A stretch of 64,000 nucleotides of DNA from Nocardioides alkalitolerans. Lineage in GTDB: Bacteria > Actinomycetota > Actinomycetes > Propionibacteriales > Nocardioidaceae. This document shows, piece after piece, positions 41,573 through 49,520 of the stretch; position 1 is the stretch's first letter, and the number at the start of each line of letters is the position of its first letter. A model generated the notes under the pieces. It was not told the origin of the DNA, ran no database searches, and saw only the letters and a list, made by a program, of their open reading frames with translations. The translations under genes were made by a program, and so were the position numbers. The stretch spans positions 496,001 through 560,000 of the forward strand of contig CP116227.1 of assembly GCA_038184435.1 (NCBI GenBank), given 5' to 3'.

Positions 41573-41941
41573 TCAGGAGACGCTCAGCAGGTCCACGACG
41601 AAGATCAGCGTCTCGCCGGGCTTGATGACGCCGCCGGCGCCACGGTCGCCGTACCCCAGGTGCGGCGGGATGACGAGCTGACGGCGGCCGCCGACCTTCA
41701 TGCCCTGCACGCCGGTGTCCCAGCCGGAGATGACCTGGCCGATGCCGAGGCGGAACTGCAGCGGCGCGCCGCGGTTGTACGACGCGTCGAACTCCTCGCC
41801 GGTGGAGTGGGCGACGCCCACGTAGTGCACGGAGACGGTCTGGCCCGCCTTGGCCTCCTCGCCGTCGCCGACGGTGACGTCGGTGATGACCAGGTCGGCC
41901 GGGGGCTCAGGGTCGAAGAAGTCGATCTCGGGCTTGTCCAT
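41573..41941 (-). CDS. FKBP-type peptidyl-prolyl cis-trans isomerase
   Basis: A 122-residue FKBP. The catalytic fold is complete: GQTVSVHYVGVAHSTGEEFDASYNRGAPLQFRLGIGQVISGWDTGVQGMKVGGRRQLVIPPHLGYGDRGAGGVIKPGETLIFVVDLLSV. The Tyr, Phe, Asp, Val-Ile, Trp and Tyr pocket residues are present. It has no signal peptide, so it is cytoplasmic. ATG 41941 has TAGGGT on the minus strand (41949-41954) seven bases upstream, a leaderless promoter. Confidence 0.95.
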   Translation of the reverse strand: MDKPEIDFFDPEPPADLVITDVTVGDGEEAKAGQTVSVHYVGVAHSTGEEFDASYNRGAPLQFRLGIGQVISGWDTGVQGMKVGGRRQLVIPPHLGYGDRGAGGVIKPGETLIFVVDLLSVS

Positions 41942-41988
41942 GCCGACCACCCTAGAGCCCGCCCCTCGAGCCGGGGCAGCCACCGTGC

Positions 41989-42420
41989 TCAGCCCTGGTG
42001 CACGTAGGCGTCGAGCTGGTCCCGCTCGAAGGCGAGCTCGTCGATGCGGGCCTTCACGACGTCGCCGATGCTGACGATGCCGACGATGCGGGTCTGGTCC
42101 TCGACCACGGGCAGGTGGCGGATGCGGTAGGTCGTCATCTCCTGCATGAGGTGGGCGACCTCCTCGCCGGCCCCGCACGTGCGTACCGATGCCGTCATGA
42201 GGTCACGCACCGAAGTGTCCAGCAGCTCCCCGGGGTCGCCGGCGGCCAACCGCCGCACCACGTCGCGCTCGCTGACGATCCCGTCGAGCGTGGATCCGTC
42301 GCTGCTCACCACCACGGCGCCGATGTTGTGCTGCTCGAGGAGCAGGACCAGCTCACCGACGGTGGCGTCGGGCCCGATCGTGACCACGGGCTCGCCCCGC
42401 ATGACGTCCTGGATCCTCAT
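41989..42420 (-). CDS. CBS-domain protein
   Basis: A 143-residue protein formed almost wholly by two CBS domains (a Bateman module): RIQDVMRGEPVVTIGPDATVGELVLLLEQHNIGAVVVSSDGSTLDGIVSERDVVRRLA and VRDLMTASVRTCGAGEEVAHLMQEMTTYRIRHLPVVEDQTRIVGIVSIGDVVKARI. Such stand-alone pairs bind adenine nucleotides and often respond to hypoxia or energy state. Shine-Dalgarno GGAGG lies seven bases before ATG 42420. Confidence 0.92.
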   Translation of the reverse strand: MRIQDVMRGEPVVTIGPDATVGELVLLLEQHNIGAVVVSSDGSTLDGIVSERDVVRRLAAGDPGELLDTSVRDLMTASVRTCGAGEEVAHLMQEMTTYRIRHLPVVEDQTRIVGIVSIGDVVKARIDELAFERDQLDAYVHQG

Positions 42421-42484
42421 GGCCACCTCCGGGTCGCGTCGCTGGCGGCACACGCTACCTGTGACGCACGTCACTCCGGAAGGG

Positions 42485-43354
42485 TCAGGGACGCAGCTGC
42501 CGCACCACACCGCCGGTGAACGGCGGGTCGTCGGGGTCGTCGCCCCCCGCCGTACCCAGGAAGCCGAGCACCGGCTCGTGGAGGTGGCCGTTGGAGGCGA
42601 TCGCGTTGCCGCTCCACGGTCCGGTCGCGCCGTCGAGGCCCGTGAAGGAGCCGCCGGCCTCGCGGACGATGACGTCGAGCGCCGCCATGTCGTAGACCTC
42701 GAGCTCCGGCTCGGCCGCCACGTCGACGGAGCCCTCGGCGACGAGCATGTAGGACCAGAAGTCGCCGTACGCCCGCGTGCGCCACACCCGCCGTGACAGC
42801 GCGAGGAAGTCGTCGAGCCGGCCACGCTCGTCCCAGCCCGAGAGCGAGCTGTAGGACAGCGACGCGTCGCCCAGGTCGCGCACGGCCGAGGTCGCGCAGC
42901 GGGTCGCTTTGAGGAGGGACCGGCCCGTCCAGGCGCCCTGGCCCTTGGCCGCCCACCAGCGGCGCTGCAGCGCCGGGGCGGAGACGACGCCGGCGACGAT
43001 CTCGCCGTCGACCTCGAGCCCGATGAGAGTGGCCCACACGGGGACGCCCCGCACGAAGTTCTTCGTCCCGTCGATGGGGTCGACGATCCAGCGCCGGCCG
43101 CCCGTGCCCTGCCCGGGCGTCACGCCCTCCTCCTCGCCCAGGATCGCGTCGCGGGAGCGCACCCGCCCGAGCTTCGCCCGGATGGTGGACTCGACCGCCT
43201 GGTCGGCGTCGGTCACCGGCGTGAGGTCGGGCTTGCTCATCACGTGCAGGTCGACCGCCTTGAAGCGGTCGAGGCTGATGGAGTCCGCGTCGTCGGCCAG
43301 GAGGTGCGCGAGCCGCAGGTCGTCGGTGTGGTCGGCACCGTCAGCGATGGCCAT
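42485..43354 (-). CDS. hisN: Inositol monophosphatase family protein, probable histidinol-phosphatase
   Basis: A 289-residue IMPase-fold phosphatase. Metal-binding motifs are present: LGEEEGV (Glu), WIVDPIDGTKNFVRGVPVWATLIGL (D-P-I-D-G-T) and YDMAALDVIVREAGG near the end. The N-terminal LRLAHLLADDADSISLDRFKAVDLHVMSKPDLTPVTDADQAVE is like actinobacterial HisN, which dephosphorylates L-histidinol phosphate. Corynebacterial hisN is also next to rsgA and aroA, supporting the assignment. ATG 43354 has TAGCCT on the minus strand (43362-43367) seven bases upstream. Confidence 0.85.
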   Translation of the reverse strand: MAIADGADHTDDLRLAHLLADDADSISLDRFKAVDLHVMSKPDLTPVTDADQAVESTIRAKLGRVRSRDAILGEEEGVTPGQGTGGRRWIVDPIDGTKNFVRGVPVWATLIGLEVDGEIVAGVVSAPALQRRWWAAKGQGAWTGRSLLKATRCATSAVRDLGDASLSYSSLSGWDERGRLDDFLALSRRVWRTRAYGDFWSYMLVAEGSVDVAAEPELEVYDMAALDVIVREAGGSFTGLDGATGPWSGNAIASNGHLHEPVLGFLGTAGGDDPDDPPFTGGVVRQLRP

Positions 43355-43397
43355 GGCGCTCAGGCTAGGGCATCGCCCGGCTGCCCGGTCAGGACGC

Positions 43398-44411
43398 CTA
43401 GTCCCAGACGTCCGCGCTCTCGCGCGCGGCGAGCACGCGGCGGAACGACGTCACGCGGTCCACGTCGGCCGCTCCGGCGGCGATGGCCGCGTCGAGCCCG
43501 CACTCCGGCTCGCCGGCGCCGTGGGTGCAGCCACGCGGGCAGTCCTCGGTCATCTCGTCGAGGTCGGGGAACGCCTCGATGAGGTGCTCCGGACGCACGT
43601 GCGCGAGCCCGAACGACCGGATGCCCGGGGTGTCGACGATCCAGCCGGGCCGACCGTCGTGCTCGGGGAGCGCCAGCATGATGGCCGACGTCGACGTGTG
43701 GCGCCCGCGGCCGGTGACGTCGTTGACCCGGCCGACCTCGCGGTCGGCGCCCGGCACGAGCCGGTTGACGAGGGTCGACTTGCCGACGCCGCTGTGCCCG
43801 ATGAGCACGCTGGTGCGACCGGCGAGCCGGTCACGGATCTCGTCGATGTCGGCGCCCTTGCGCGTCACCACCCACGGCACGCCGAGGGAGCGGTACGTCG
43901 CGAGCAACGACTCCGGGTCGGCCAGGTCCGCCTTCGTGAGGACCAGCAGCGGGGCCATGCCGGCGTCGTACGCCGCGACGAGCGCCCGGTCGAGCAGCCC
44001 CGGGCGTGGTTCGGGGTTCGCCAGGGCGGTGACGATGACGAGCTGGTCGGCGTTGGCGACGATGACCCGCTCGACGGGGTCGTCGTCGTCCGCGGTGCGG
44101 CGCAGCACGGTCGCGCGCTCCCGCACCTCGACGATGCGTGCCAGCGACCCCTCCGCGCCCGTCGTGTCGCCGACGAGACGCACGCGGTCGCCGACGACGA
44201 CGCCCTTGCGGCCCAGCGGCCGCGCCTTCATCGCCGTGACGAGCTCGTCCTGGTCGTCGACGAGCACGGTGTAGCGCCCGCGGTCGACGCGGACGACGCG
44301 CCCGTCCTCGGCGTCGTCGTAGGTGGGGCGGTCCTTCGTGCGGGGGCGCGTCCGCCGGCGGGGACGCTCGTAGTGCTCGTGGTCGTGCGTGCCGTACCCC
44401 CGTGCCACCAC
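43398..44411 (-). CDS. rsgA: Ribosome small subunit-dependent GTPase RsgA
   Basis: A 337-residue RsgA, a circularly permuted GTPase acting late in 30S assembly. An OB fold (RVVRVDRGRYTVLVDD) precedes G motifs in permuted order: LLVLTKADLADP (G4), LIGHSGVGKSTLVNRL (G1 after G4/G5), GRHTSTSAIMLAL (G2) and IVDTPGIRSF (G3). The C-terminal zinc site is CPRGCTHGAGEPECGL. GTG 44411 (or GTG 44408) starts seven bases after the aroA stop, so aroA-rsgA form an operon, as in other actinobacteria. A basic N-terminal tail is typical. Confidence 0.94.
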   Translation of the reverse strand: MVARGYGTHDHEHYERPRRRTRPRTKDRPTYDDAEDGRVVRVDRGRYTVLVDDQDELVTAMKARPLGRKGVVVGDRVRLVGDTTGAEGSLARIVEVRERATVLRRTADDDDPVERVIVANADQLVIVTALANPEPRPGLLDRALVAAYDAGMAPLLVLTKADLADPESLLATYRSLGVPWVVTRKGADIDEIRDRLAGRTSVLIGHSGVGKSTLVNRLVPGADREVGRVNDVTGRGRHTSTSAIMLALPEHDGRPGWIVDTPGIRSFGLAHVRPEHLIEAFPDLDEMTEDCPRGCTHGAGEPECGLDAAIAAGAADVDRVTSFRRVLAARESADVWD

Positions 44412-44418
44412 CGCTGCC

Positions 44419-45723
44419 TCAGCTCGTCGCGGAGCCGCCGGTGACGCCCGTCCAGGCGCCGGCGAAGTCGGGGAAGGTCTTGGCGGTGGTCGCGACGTCC
44501 TCGACGAGGACGTCGGGGGTGGTGGCGCCGACGACGACCGCGGCGTGGGCCATGCGGTGGTCGGCGTAGGTGTGGAACACGCCCCCGTGCAGGGCGGCGG
44601 GGCGCAGCTCCAGGCCGTCGGGCCGCTCGGTCACGTCGGCGCCGAGGCCGGCGAGCTCCGTGGCGAGGGCGCGCAGCCGGTCGGTCTCGTGGTGACGGAT
44701 GTGGGCGACGCCCCGCAGCACCGAGGGGCCGTCGGCCAGCGCGCAGAGGGCCGCGACGACGGGGGTGAGCTCGCCGACGTTGTGGAGGTCGAGGTCGACG
44801 CCCTGCAGGCGGTCGGGGCCGGTGAAGCGGACGCCGTCGGCGACGCGCTCCACGGTGCAGCCCATCGCGGTCAGGATCTCGCGCAGGGCGTCACCGGCCT
44901 GGGTGGTCACCGTGGGCCAGTCGCGCACGGTGACGCTGCCGCCGGTCGCGGCCGCGAGGGCCACGAACGGGCCGGCGTTGGACAGGTCGGGCTCGATGAG
45001 GTGGTCGACCGGGGCGATCGGGCCGGGCGCGACGCGCCAGCGGTCGGGCACGCTGTCGTCGACCTCCACACCGTGCGCGCGGAGCACCGTGGTCGTCATC
45101 TCGACGTGGGGCAGCGACGGGATCGGCGCACCGCGGTGGAGCACCTCGACGCCCTCGTCGTACGTCGCGCCGGCGAGCAGGAGGGCCGACACGAACTGCG
45201 ACGACGACGACGCGTCGATCGTCACCGAGCCGCCGCGCACCGCACCGGCTCCCGCGACGGTGAACGGCAGGGTGCCGCGCCCGTCGTCGCGCACCACCAC
45301 GCCGAGCGAGCGGAGGGCGGTGAGCACCTCGCCGATCGGTCGGGTGCGCATGTGCGCGTCACCGTCGAACGACACCTCGCCGCGGGCGAGACCGGCGAGC
45401 GGCGGCACGAACCGCATGACGGTGCCGGCGAGGCCGCAGTCGACGACGGCGTCGCGGTCGAACACACCGGGCGTCACCGTCCAGTCCTCGCCGCTGGTGT
45501 CCACCGCGGAGCCGAGCGACGTGAGCGCGGCCGCCATCAGCAGCGTGTCGCGGGAGCGCAACGCCCGGCGCACCACCGACGGCCCCGTCGCGACCGCCGC
45601 CAGCACGAGGGCGCGGTTGGTGAGCGACTTGCTGCCGGGCAGCGTGACGGTCACGTCCACCGGCGCCGGCACGTGGGGCGCGGGCCAGAGGTCGGCGGGA
45701 GCAGGAGCGGCCGTGGTCGTCAC
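44419..45723 (-). CDS. aroA: 3-phosphoshikimate 1-carboxyvinyltransferase (EPSP synthase)
   Basis: A 434-residue class I EPSP synthase, which joins shikimate 3-phosphate and PEP in the chorismate pathway. Clear motifs: VTLPGSKSLTNRALVLAA (substrate-binding Lys), LAGTVMRFVPPLAG, ASSSSQFVSALLLAG, EPDLSNAGPFVALAA and IRHHETDRLRALATELAGLGADV. LAGTVMRF has the normal Gly of glyphosate-sensitive enzymes rather than a resistance Ala. GTG 45723 has TACCCT on the minus strand (45730-45735) six bases upstream. Followed by rsgA. Confidence 0.95.
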   Translation of the reverse strand: MTTTAAPAPADLWPAPHVPAPVDVTVTLPGSKSLTNRALVLAAVATGPSVVRRALRSRDTLLMAAALTSLGSAVDTSGEDWTVTPGVFDRDAVVDCGLAGTVMRFVPPLAGLARGEVSFDGDAHMRTRPIGEVLTALRSLGVVVRDDGRGTLPFTVAGAGAVRGGSVTIDASSSSQFVSALLLAGATYDEGVEVLHRGAPIPSLPHVEMTTTVLRAHGVEVDDSVPDRWRVAPGPIAPVDHLIEPDLSNAGPFVALAAATGGSVTVRDWPTVTTQAGDALREILTAMGCTVERVADGVRFTGPDRLQGVDLDLHNVGELTPVVAALCALADGPSVLRGVAHIRHHETDRLRALATELAGLGADVTERPDGLELRPAALHGGVFHTYADHRMAHAAVVVGATTPDVLVEDVATTAKTFPDFAGAWTGVTGGSATS

Positions 45724-45742
45724 GGACGCAGGGTATCGGTCC

Positions 45743-46267
45743 TCAGGTCAGCTGTGCCTTGGCCAGCTTGGCCTCACGCTTCGCCGTGGCCGTGACGTGC
45801 TTGGCCTCGCGCTTCGCGTCCTTGGCCGCACGACGCGCGCGCCAGGCGAGGCCGGGCTTGCCGTCGGTGTCGACGGCGGCGAGCAGGAGGCCGCCGAGGA
45901 TCGAGAGGTTCTTGAAGAAGTGGACCTTCTGGTTGCCCTTCGCCCCGGCGTCGGACTCCTCCCAGTACGGGTGGCCCGCGACCGTGGTCGGCGCGAGCGT
46001 CGCGGCGAGCACGATGGCGGAGACGCGCGGCGCGCGGCCGGTCGCGAGGCCGGCCGCGGCCAGCAGGTGGACGGCCGCGTTGGCGCGGACGAGGGTGGCG
46101 GCGTCGGAGGGCAGCGGCACGCCGGCCCGCTGCGCCGGCGGCACGATCTTGTCGGTCACCTTGGCCGCCCGGGGGGCGATGGCGTCCGCGTTGCGGAACG
46201 CATTGATCCCGCCCACGACGAACATGGAGGCGAGCAGCGGACGGGCGATCAGTCGCGTCACGGTCAT
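45743..46267 (-). CDS. DoxX-family membrane protein with basic C-terminal tail
   Basis: A 174-residue protein. Four hydrophobic helices match DoxX: LIARPLLASMFVVGGINAFRN, LVRANAAVHLLAAAGLATG, VSAIVLAATLAPTTVAGHPYW and FFKNLSILGGLLLAAVDTDG. The HPYW-E-E and KVHFFKNLSILGG parts are typical of actinobacterial DoxX proteins. The last 35 residues are Lys/Ala/Arg-rich (AAKDAKREAKHVTATAKREAK), resembling histone H1-like tails and likely cytoplasmic. Shine-Dalgarno AAGAGGT precedes ATG 46267. It is downstream of the SRAP gene on the opposite strand (divergent). Confidence 0.85.
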   Translation of the reverse strand: MTVTRLIARPLLASMFVVGGINAFRNADAIAPRAAKVTDKIVPPAQRAGVPLPSDAATLVRANAAVHLLAAAGLATGRAPRVSAIVLAATLAPTTVAGHPYWEESDAGAKGNQKVHFFKNLSILGGLLLAAVDTDGKPGLAWRARRAAKDAKREAKHVTATAKREAKLAKAQLT

Positions 46268-46338
46268 GCACCTCTTGATACACGACCACGCCAACGCGGC
46301 CCAGGGTCTCGGCGCGCGGATCGGCCTAGGCTGACGTC

Positions 46339-47091
46339 ATGTGCGGTCGCTACGCCTCCAGCCGTGAGTCCGACGACCTCGTCGACGAGTTCGACGTCGC
46401 CGAGACGATCCTCGCCGACCGGCTGCCTCCGAGCTGGAACGTCGCGCCCACCGACCCGGTCCACGTCGTGCTCGAGCGGCCGCCGAAGCCCGAGGAGGGC
46501 ATCGATCACGCCCGCCGTCAGCTGCGGGCGCTCCGGTGGGGCCTCGTGCCGTCGTGGTCGAAGGACGCGAAGGGCGCGGCCCGGCTCATCAACGCCCGCC
46601 GCGAGACGGTGGCGGAGAAGCCGTCGTTCCGGCGCGCGTTCGCGGCCCGGCGCTGCCTGGTGCCCGCCGACGGGTACTACGAGTGGTACGTCACCGACCG
46701 CACCACCGCGAAGGGCAAGCCCGTGAAGCAGCCCTACTACATCCATCCGGCCGACGGTAGCGTGCTGGCGATGGCGGGGCTCTACGAGATCTGGCGCGAC
46801 CCCGACCGGGCCGACGACGACCCCGACCGCTTCCTCTGGAGCTGCACGGTCATCACCACCTCGGCCACCGACGACCTGGGCCGCATCCACGACCGCATGC
46901 CGCTCACCGTCGGCCGCGACGACTGGGACACCTGGCTCGATCCCACGTCGGGCGCCTCGGACGACCTCCTCGACCTGCTCGAGCCGGCTGCGCCCGGCCG
47001 CCTCACGGCGTACCCGGTCTCCACCCTCGTCTCCAACGTCCGCAACGACGGCCCCGAGCTCGTCCGGCCGATCCCGCTCGAGGACGCATGA
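46339..47091 (+). CDS. SOS response-associated peptidase (SRAP/HMCES-like)
   Basis: A 250-residue SRAP protein. After Met removal the N-terminal Cys of MCGRYASS forms the thiazolidine crosslink with abasic sites. Other conserved points: WNVAPTDPV, LRALRWGLVPSWSKDA, LINARRETVAEKPSFRRAFAARRCLVPADGYYEWY (Glu catalytic), and ACTVITTSATDDLGRIHDRMP (His) near the end. It protects abasic sites in single-stranded DNA. TAGGCT (46327-46332) lies six bases before ATG. It overlaps the next gene by four bases (ATGA). The sigH-linked position is the mycobacterial one. Confidence 0.94.
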   Translation: MCGRYASSRESDDLVDEFDVAETILADRLPPSWNVAPTDPVHVVLERPPKPEEGIDHARRQLRALRWGLVPSWSKDAKGAARLINARRETVAEKPSFRRAFAARRCLVPADGYYEWYVTDRTTAKGKPVKQPYYIHPADGSVLAMAGLYEIWRDPDRADDDPDRFLWSCTVITTSATDDLGRIHDRMPLTVGRDDWDTWLDPTSGASDDLLDLLEPAAPGRLTAYPVSTLVSNVRNDGPELVRPIPLEDA

Positions 47092-47792
47092 GCACGCTCG
47101 ACGTCCCCGCGGGGGAGATCGTCGAGCTCCCCACCCCGTACGGCGCGGCCCGCCTCCACCGCAACCCGGTGCCGGCCGGGGTGGCGCCCGTGGCCACCCT
47201 GGTCCTCGGCCACGGTGCGGGCGGGGGCGTCGAGACCCACGACATCGCCGCGCTGGCCGCCGACCTGCCCGCCCAGGGCGTCGGGGTCGTCCGGCTGGAG
47301 CAGCCGTGGCGGGTCGCCGGACGCAAGGTCGCCTCGGCGCCGCCGACCCTCGACGTGGCCCTGCGCCTCGCGGTCGCGGCGCTGCCGGAGGCGGACCGCG
47401 GCGTACCGCTCGTGCTCGGCGGGCGGTCGGCAGGAGCGCGGTCGGCGGCCCGCTGCGCCGCCGAGCTGGGCGCGGCGGGGCTCGTGCTGCTCGCCTTCCC
47501 GCTGCACCCGCCCGGGAAGCCGGAGCGGTCGCGGCGGGACGAGCTGGCGGGAGCGGTCGCGGCGGGCGTGCCCGCGCTGGTCGTCCAGGGGGAGAAGGAC
47601 GCGATGGGGCGGGCGGACGAGCTGGCCGCCGCGTTCGCGGACGAACGGGCGGAGCGTCTCGACCTCGTGGTGGTGCCGGACGCCGACCACGGCCTGACGG
47701 TCCCGAAGCGGGCGCCGCTCTCGGTGGAGGACGTGCGGGCGCTCGTCGTGGAGTCCGTGCTGGAGTGGATCGTGCGGGAGGCGGCCGGCTGA
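47088..47792 (+). CDS. Small alpha/beta hydrolase (KANL3/Tex30-like)
   Basis: A 234-residue dienelactone/Tex30-type alpha/beta hydrolase: TLVLGHGAGGGVETHDIAALAADLPAQGVGVVRLEQPWRVAGRK, the nucleophile loop LVLGGRSAGARSAARC (G-R-S-A-G, Ser near residue 112), Asp in LVVQGEKDAMG and His in VVPDADHGLTVPK. Substrate unknown. It is translationally coupled to the SRAP gene (ATGA), so it may act in the same stress context. It ends about 20 bases before the SigH-type promoter. Confidence 0.85.
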   Translation: MSTLDVPAGEIVELPTPYGAARLHRNPVPAGVAPVATLVLGHGAGGGVETHDIAALAADLPAQGVGVVRLEQPWRVAGRKVASAPPTLDVALRLAVAALPEADRGVPLVLGGRSAGARSAARCAAELGAAGLVLLAFPLHPPGKPERSRRDELAGAVAAGVPALVVQGEKDAMGRADELAAAFADERAERLDLVVVPDADHGLTVPKRAPLSVEDVRALVVESVLEWIVREAAG

Positions 47793-47811
47793 CGCGGGGC
47801 CGCACGCCTCC

Positions 47812-47837
47812 GGAATAGCTCCGCGGCGGCGGGGGTT
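47812..47837 (+). promoter_or_regulatory. SigH/SigR-dependent autoregulatory promoter
   Basis: GGAAT at 47812-47816 and GTT at 47835-47837 are separated by exactly 18 bases, the full SigR (Streptomyces) consensus. It faces the sigma factor gene and should produce a transcript starting near 47844, about 50 bases before ATG 47897. Confidence 0.8.
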
Positions 47838-47896
47838 GTGCTCGGCGTACCGACCCCGGGGGGATCCCCGGGACCCCCGCCCCGAGGAGGCAGCGC

Positions 47897-48619
47897 ATGC
47901 TGGTGTGCGACGAGCGACCGCTCGCGCGCGGCGGAGTACGCTCGTGGACGATGAGCGACGACACCGCCACCCCCGAGACCGTCGAGCCGACGGAGACCGT
48001 CGACCGTGCCACCGAGACGGACGACGAGCGAGCGCTGCGCTTCGAGCGCGACGCGCTCCCGTTCCTCGACCAGCTCTACTCCGCGGCGATGCGGATGACG
48101 CGCAACCCCGCCGACGCCGAGGACCTGGTGCAGGAGACGTTCGCGAAGGCGTATTCCTCGTTCCACCAGTTCCGGCCGGGCACGAACCTCAAGGCGTGGC
48201 TCTACCGGATCCTCACGAACACCTTCATCAACAACTACCGCAAGAAGCAGCGGCAGCCCCAGCAGTCGATGGCGGAGGACGTCGAGGACTGGCAGCTCGC
48301 GCGCGCTGAGTCGCACACGTCGTCGGGGCTGAAGTCGGCGGAGCACGAGGCGCTCGAGCACCTGCCCGACAGCGAGGTGAAGGACGCTCTGCAGCGGCTC
48401 CCCGAGGAGTTCCGGCTGGCGGTCTACCTGGCCGACGTGGAGGGCTTCCCCTACAAGGAGATCGCCGAGATCATGGACACCCCCATCGGCACCGTGATGT
48501 CGCGACTCCACCGCGGGCGGCGACAGCTGCGCGACATGCTGGCCGACTACGTGCGCACCCACGACCTCGTCTCGCCCGAGACGGTCGGCGCCGCGATGCA
48601 GAAGGGTGGCGCCCGATGA
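47897..48619 (+). CDS. sigH: ECF sigma factor SigH/SigR (thiol-oxidative stress)
   Basis: A 240-residue ECF sigma factor of the SigH/SigR group. Region 2 has DALPFLDQLYSAAMRMTRNPADAEDLVQETFAKAYSSFHQFRPGTNLKAWLYRILTNTFINNYRKKQRQPQ; region 4 has LPEEFRLAVYLADVEGFPYKEIAEIMDTPIGTVMSRLHRGRRQLRDML. It directs thioredoxin, mycoredoxin and proteolysis genes when its anti-sigma partner is oxidised. Two in-frame starts are well supported: ATG 47897 with GAGGAGG six bases upstream, served by the GGAAT-N18-GTT promoter, and ATG 47951 (MSDDTATP), eight bases after TACGCT (47937-47942). The long form adds 18 residues, as in the SigR' isoform. The stop overlaps the anti-sigma start (ATGA). Confidence 0.92.
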   Translation: MLVCDERPLARGGVRSWTMSDDTATPETVEPTETVDRATETDDERALRFERDALPFLDQLYSAAMRMTRNPADAEDLVQETFAKAYSSFHQFRPGTNLKAWLYRILTNTFINNYRKKQRQPQQSMAEDVEDWQLARAESHTSSGLKSAEHEALEHLPDSEVKDALQRLPEEFRLAVYLADVEGFPYKEIAEIMDTPIGTVMSRLHRGRRQLRDMLADYVRTHDLVSPETVGAAMQKGGAR

Positions 48620-48903
48620 GCACCGACGCCCACTCCCACGGCACCAGCCCGTCGGGCGAGGTCGAGAGCTGCGCCGACTTCCTCGAGCAGATCATCTACT
48701 TCCTCGACAACGAGCTCGACGAGACGGACTGCTCCGTCGTGCAGGCGCACCTCGACGAGTGCGGTCCGTGCCTGCGCAAGTACGACCTCGAGCGCACCGT
48801 CAAGGCCGTCGTCGCGCGGTCGTGCCGCGAGTCCGCTCCCGATGCCCTGCGCCAGCGCGTCATGCTCCAGATCCGCGCCGTGCAGGTGCGGATCAGCGAG
48901 TAG
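48616..48903 (+). CDS. rshA: Zinc-binding redox-sensing anti-sigma factor (RshA/RsrA type)
   Basis: A 95-residue ZAS-family anti-sigma factor. The zinc site is C near residue 19 (ESCADF) plus H-x3-C-x2-C in HLDECGPCLRKYDLERTVKAVVARSC. Oxidation of the Cys pair releases zinc and the sigma factor. Early His residues (AHSHG) are also as in RsrA. ATG 48616 overlaps the sigma stop in an ATGA arrangement, giving tight stoichiometry with SigH. Confidence 0.93.
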   Translation: MSTDAHSHGTSPSGEVESCADFLEQIIYFLDNELDETDCSVVQAHLDECGPCLRKYDLERTVKAVVARSCRESAPDALRQRVMLQIRAVQVRISE

Positions 48904-49006
48904 CCGCGCGGAGGTCGCTTTGGCGCGGCCCACACCGATCTGAGAAGATGCCCGCTGGCCTGTGGGAGACCGACCTTCGGGCCGCACCACTCGAGGAGGA
49001 CCCACC

Positions 49007-49081
49007 ATGGGCAAGACCGGCCGCAAGCGCCGCGCTCGCAAGAAGAAGGGCGCGAACCACGGGAAGCGTCCGAACGCGTAA
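49007..49081 (+). CDS. 50S ribosomal protein bL37 (24 residues), element-supplied 3' end
   Basis: A 24-residue, very basic peptide, MGKTGRKRRARKKKGANHGK then RPNA, matching the small actinobacterial ribosomal protein bL37 found in mycobacterial ribosome structures. A strong Shine-Dalgarno (AGGAGG) precedes ATG 49007 by seven bases or so. It is the last host gene before the integrated element, and its stop region aligns with a second copy of its tail at 62572-62594 (GKRPNA and stop), with all differences at third codon positions. The last codons therefore appear to come from the mobile element, with the protein sequence unchanged. Usually missed because of its length. Confidence 0.88.
   Translation: MGKTGRKRRARKKKGANHGKRPNA
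49059..49081. other. attL: left junction of the integrated element in the bL37 gene
   Basis: The 23 bases encoding HGKRPNA and TAA align with 62572-62594 at 18 positions. All five mismatches (49063, 49069, 49072, 49078, 49080) are synonymous (third bases or TAA/TGA). The exact crossover cannot be fixed by sight; shared AAGCG (49064-49068) is one candidate. Confidence 0.75.
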
Positions 49082-49520
49082 CTGAAGCTTCAACTTTCTG
49101 GAGCTGCAGTGCGTTCGCACTGACCCGCGGAAGGCGTCCGCAGACACGTTCTAGCACGCCCTCCGGTTCTTCGGGAGCATCCGCCCATCGGGCAGGTGCT
49201 CCCGAACTGCATTTCCGCACGTCGACGGCCGAATGACACCCGTGTGATAACGTTGCACGTACAGCGCTCCGTCCATCGCGGACGGAGCCCATCGAGAGGG
49301 CATCAACAAGACGTCGGACCGCCCTGCGTCCCGCTGACCGGCGGGCGAGCCCGTGGACTTGGGCTCGGCAGCGATTGCGTTCCTGCAGGCTAGTCACCTG
49401 TCGCCGACGGGCGATAAACGGGGATGGCGCTGAAACACTGCGTCGTCGGAGGTCTCCGCCGGCTACTCCCCGGCAGCTTCCGCAGCACCTTTCGTGCTGC
49501 CCTGTGACCGAGGACTACTC
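49082..49520. other. Left-end non-coding region of the element with several hairpins
   Basis: No gene is evident in these 439 bases. Hairpins: TTCGGGAGCA/TGCTCCCGAA (49170-49206), probably the terminator for bL37; GCTCCGTCC/GGACGGAGC (49266-49288), just after TAACGT (49248-49253), a possible -10; GAGCCC/GGGCTC near 49350; GCAGCAC/GTGCTGC near 49482-49502, before the first ORF. A structured leader or small RNA is possible. Confidence 0.5.

Noticed and set aside
42405..42425. Fourth copy of the GACGTCATGCG palindrome
   Set aside because: The sequence near 42400 encodes the conserved DVMRG of the CBS protein and lacks the inverted partner.
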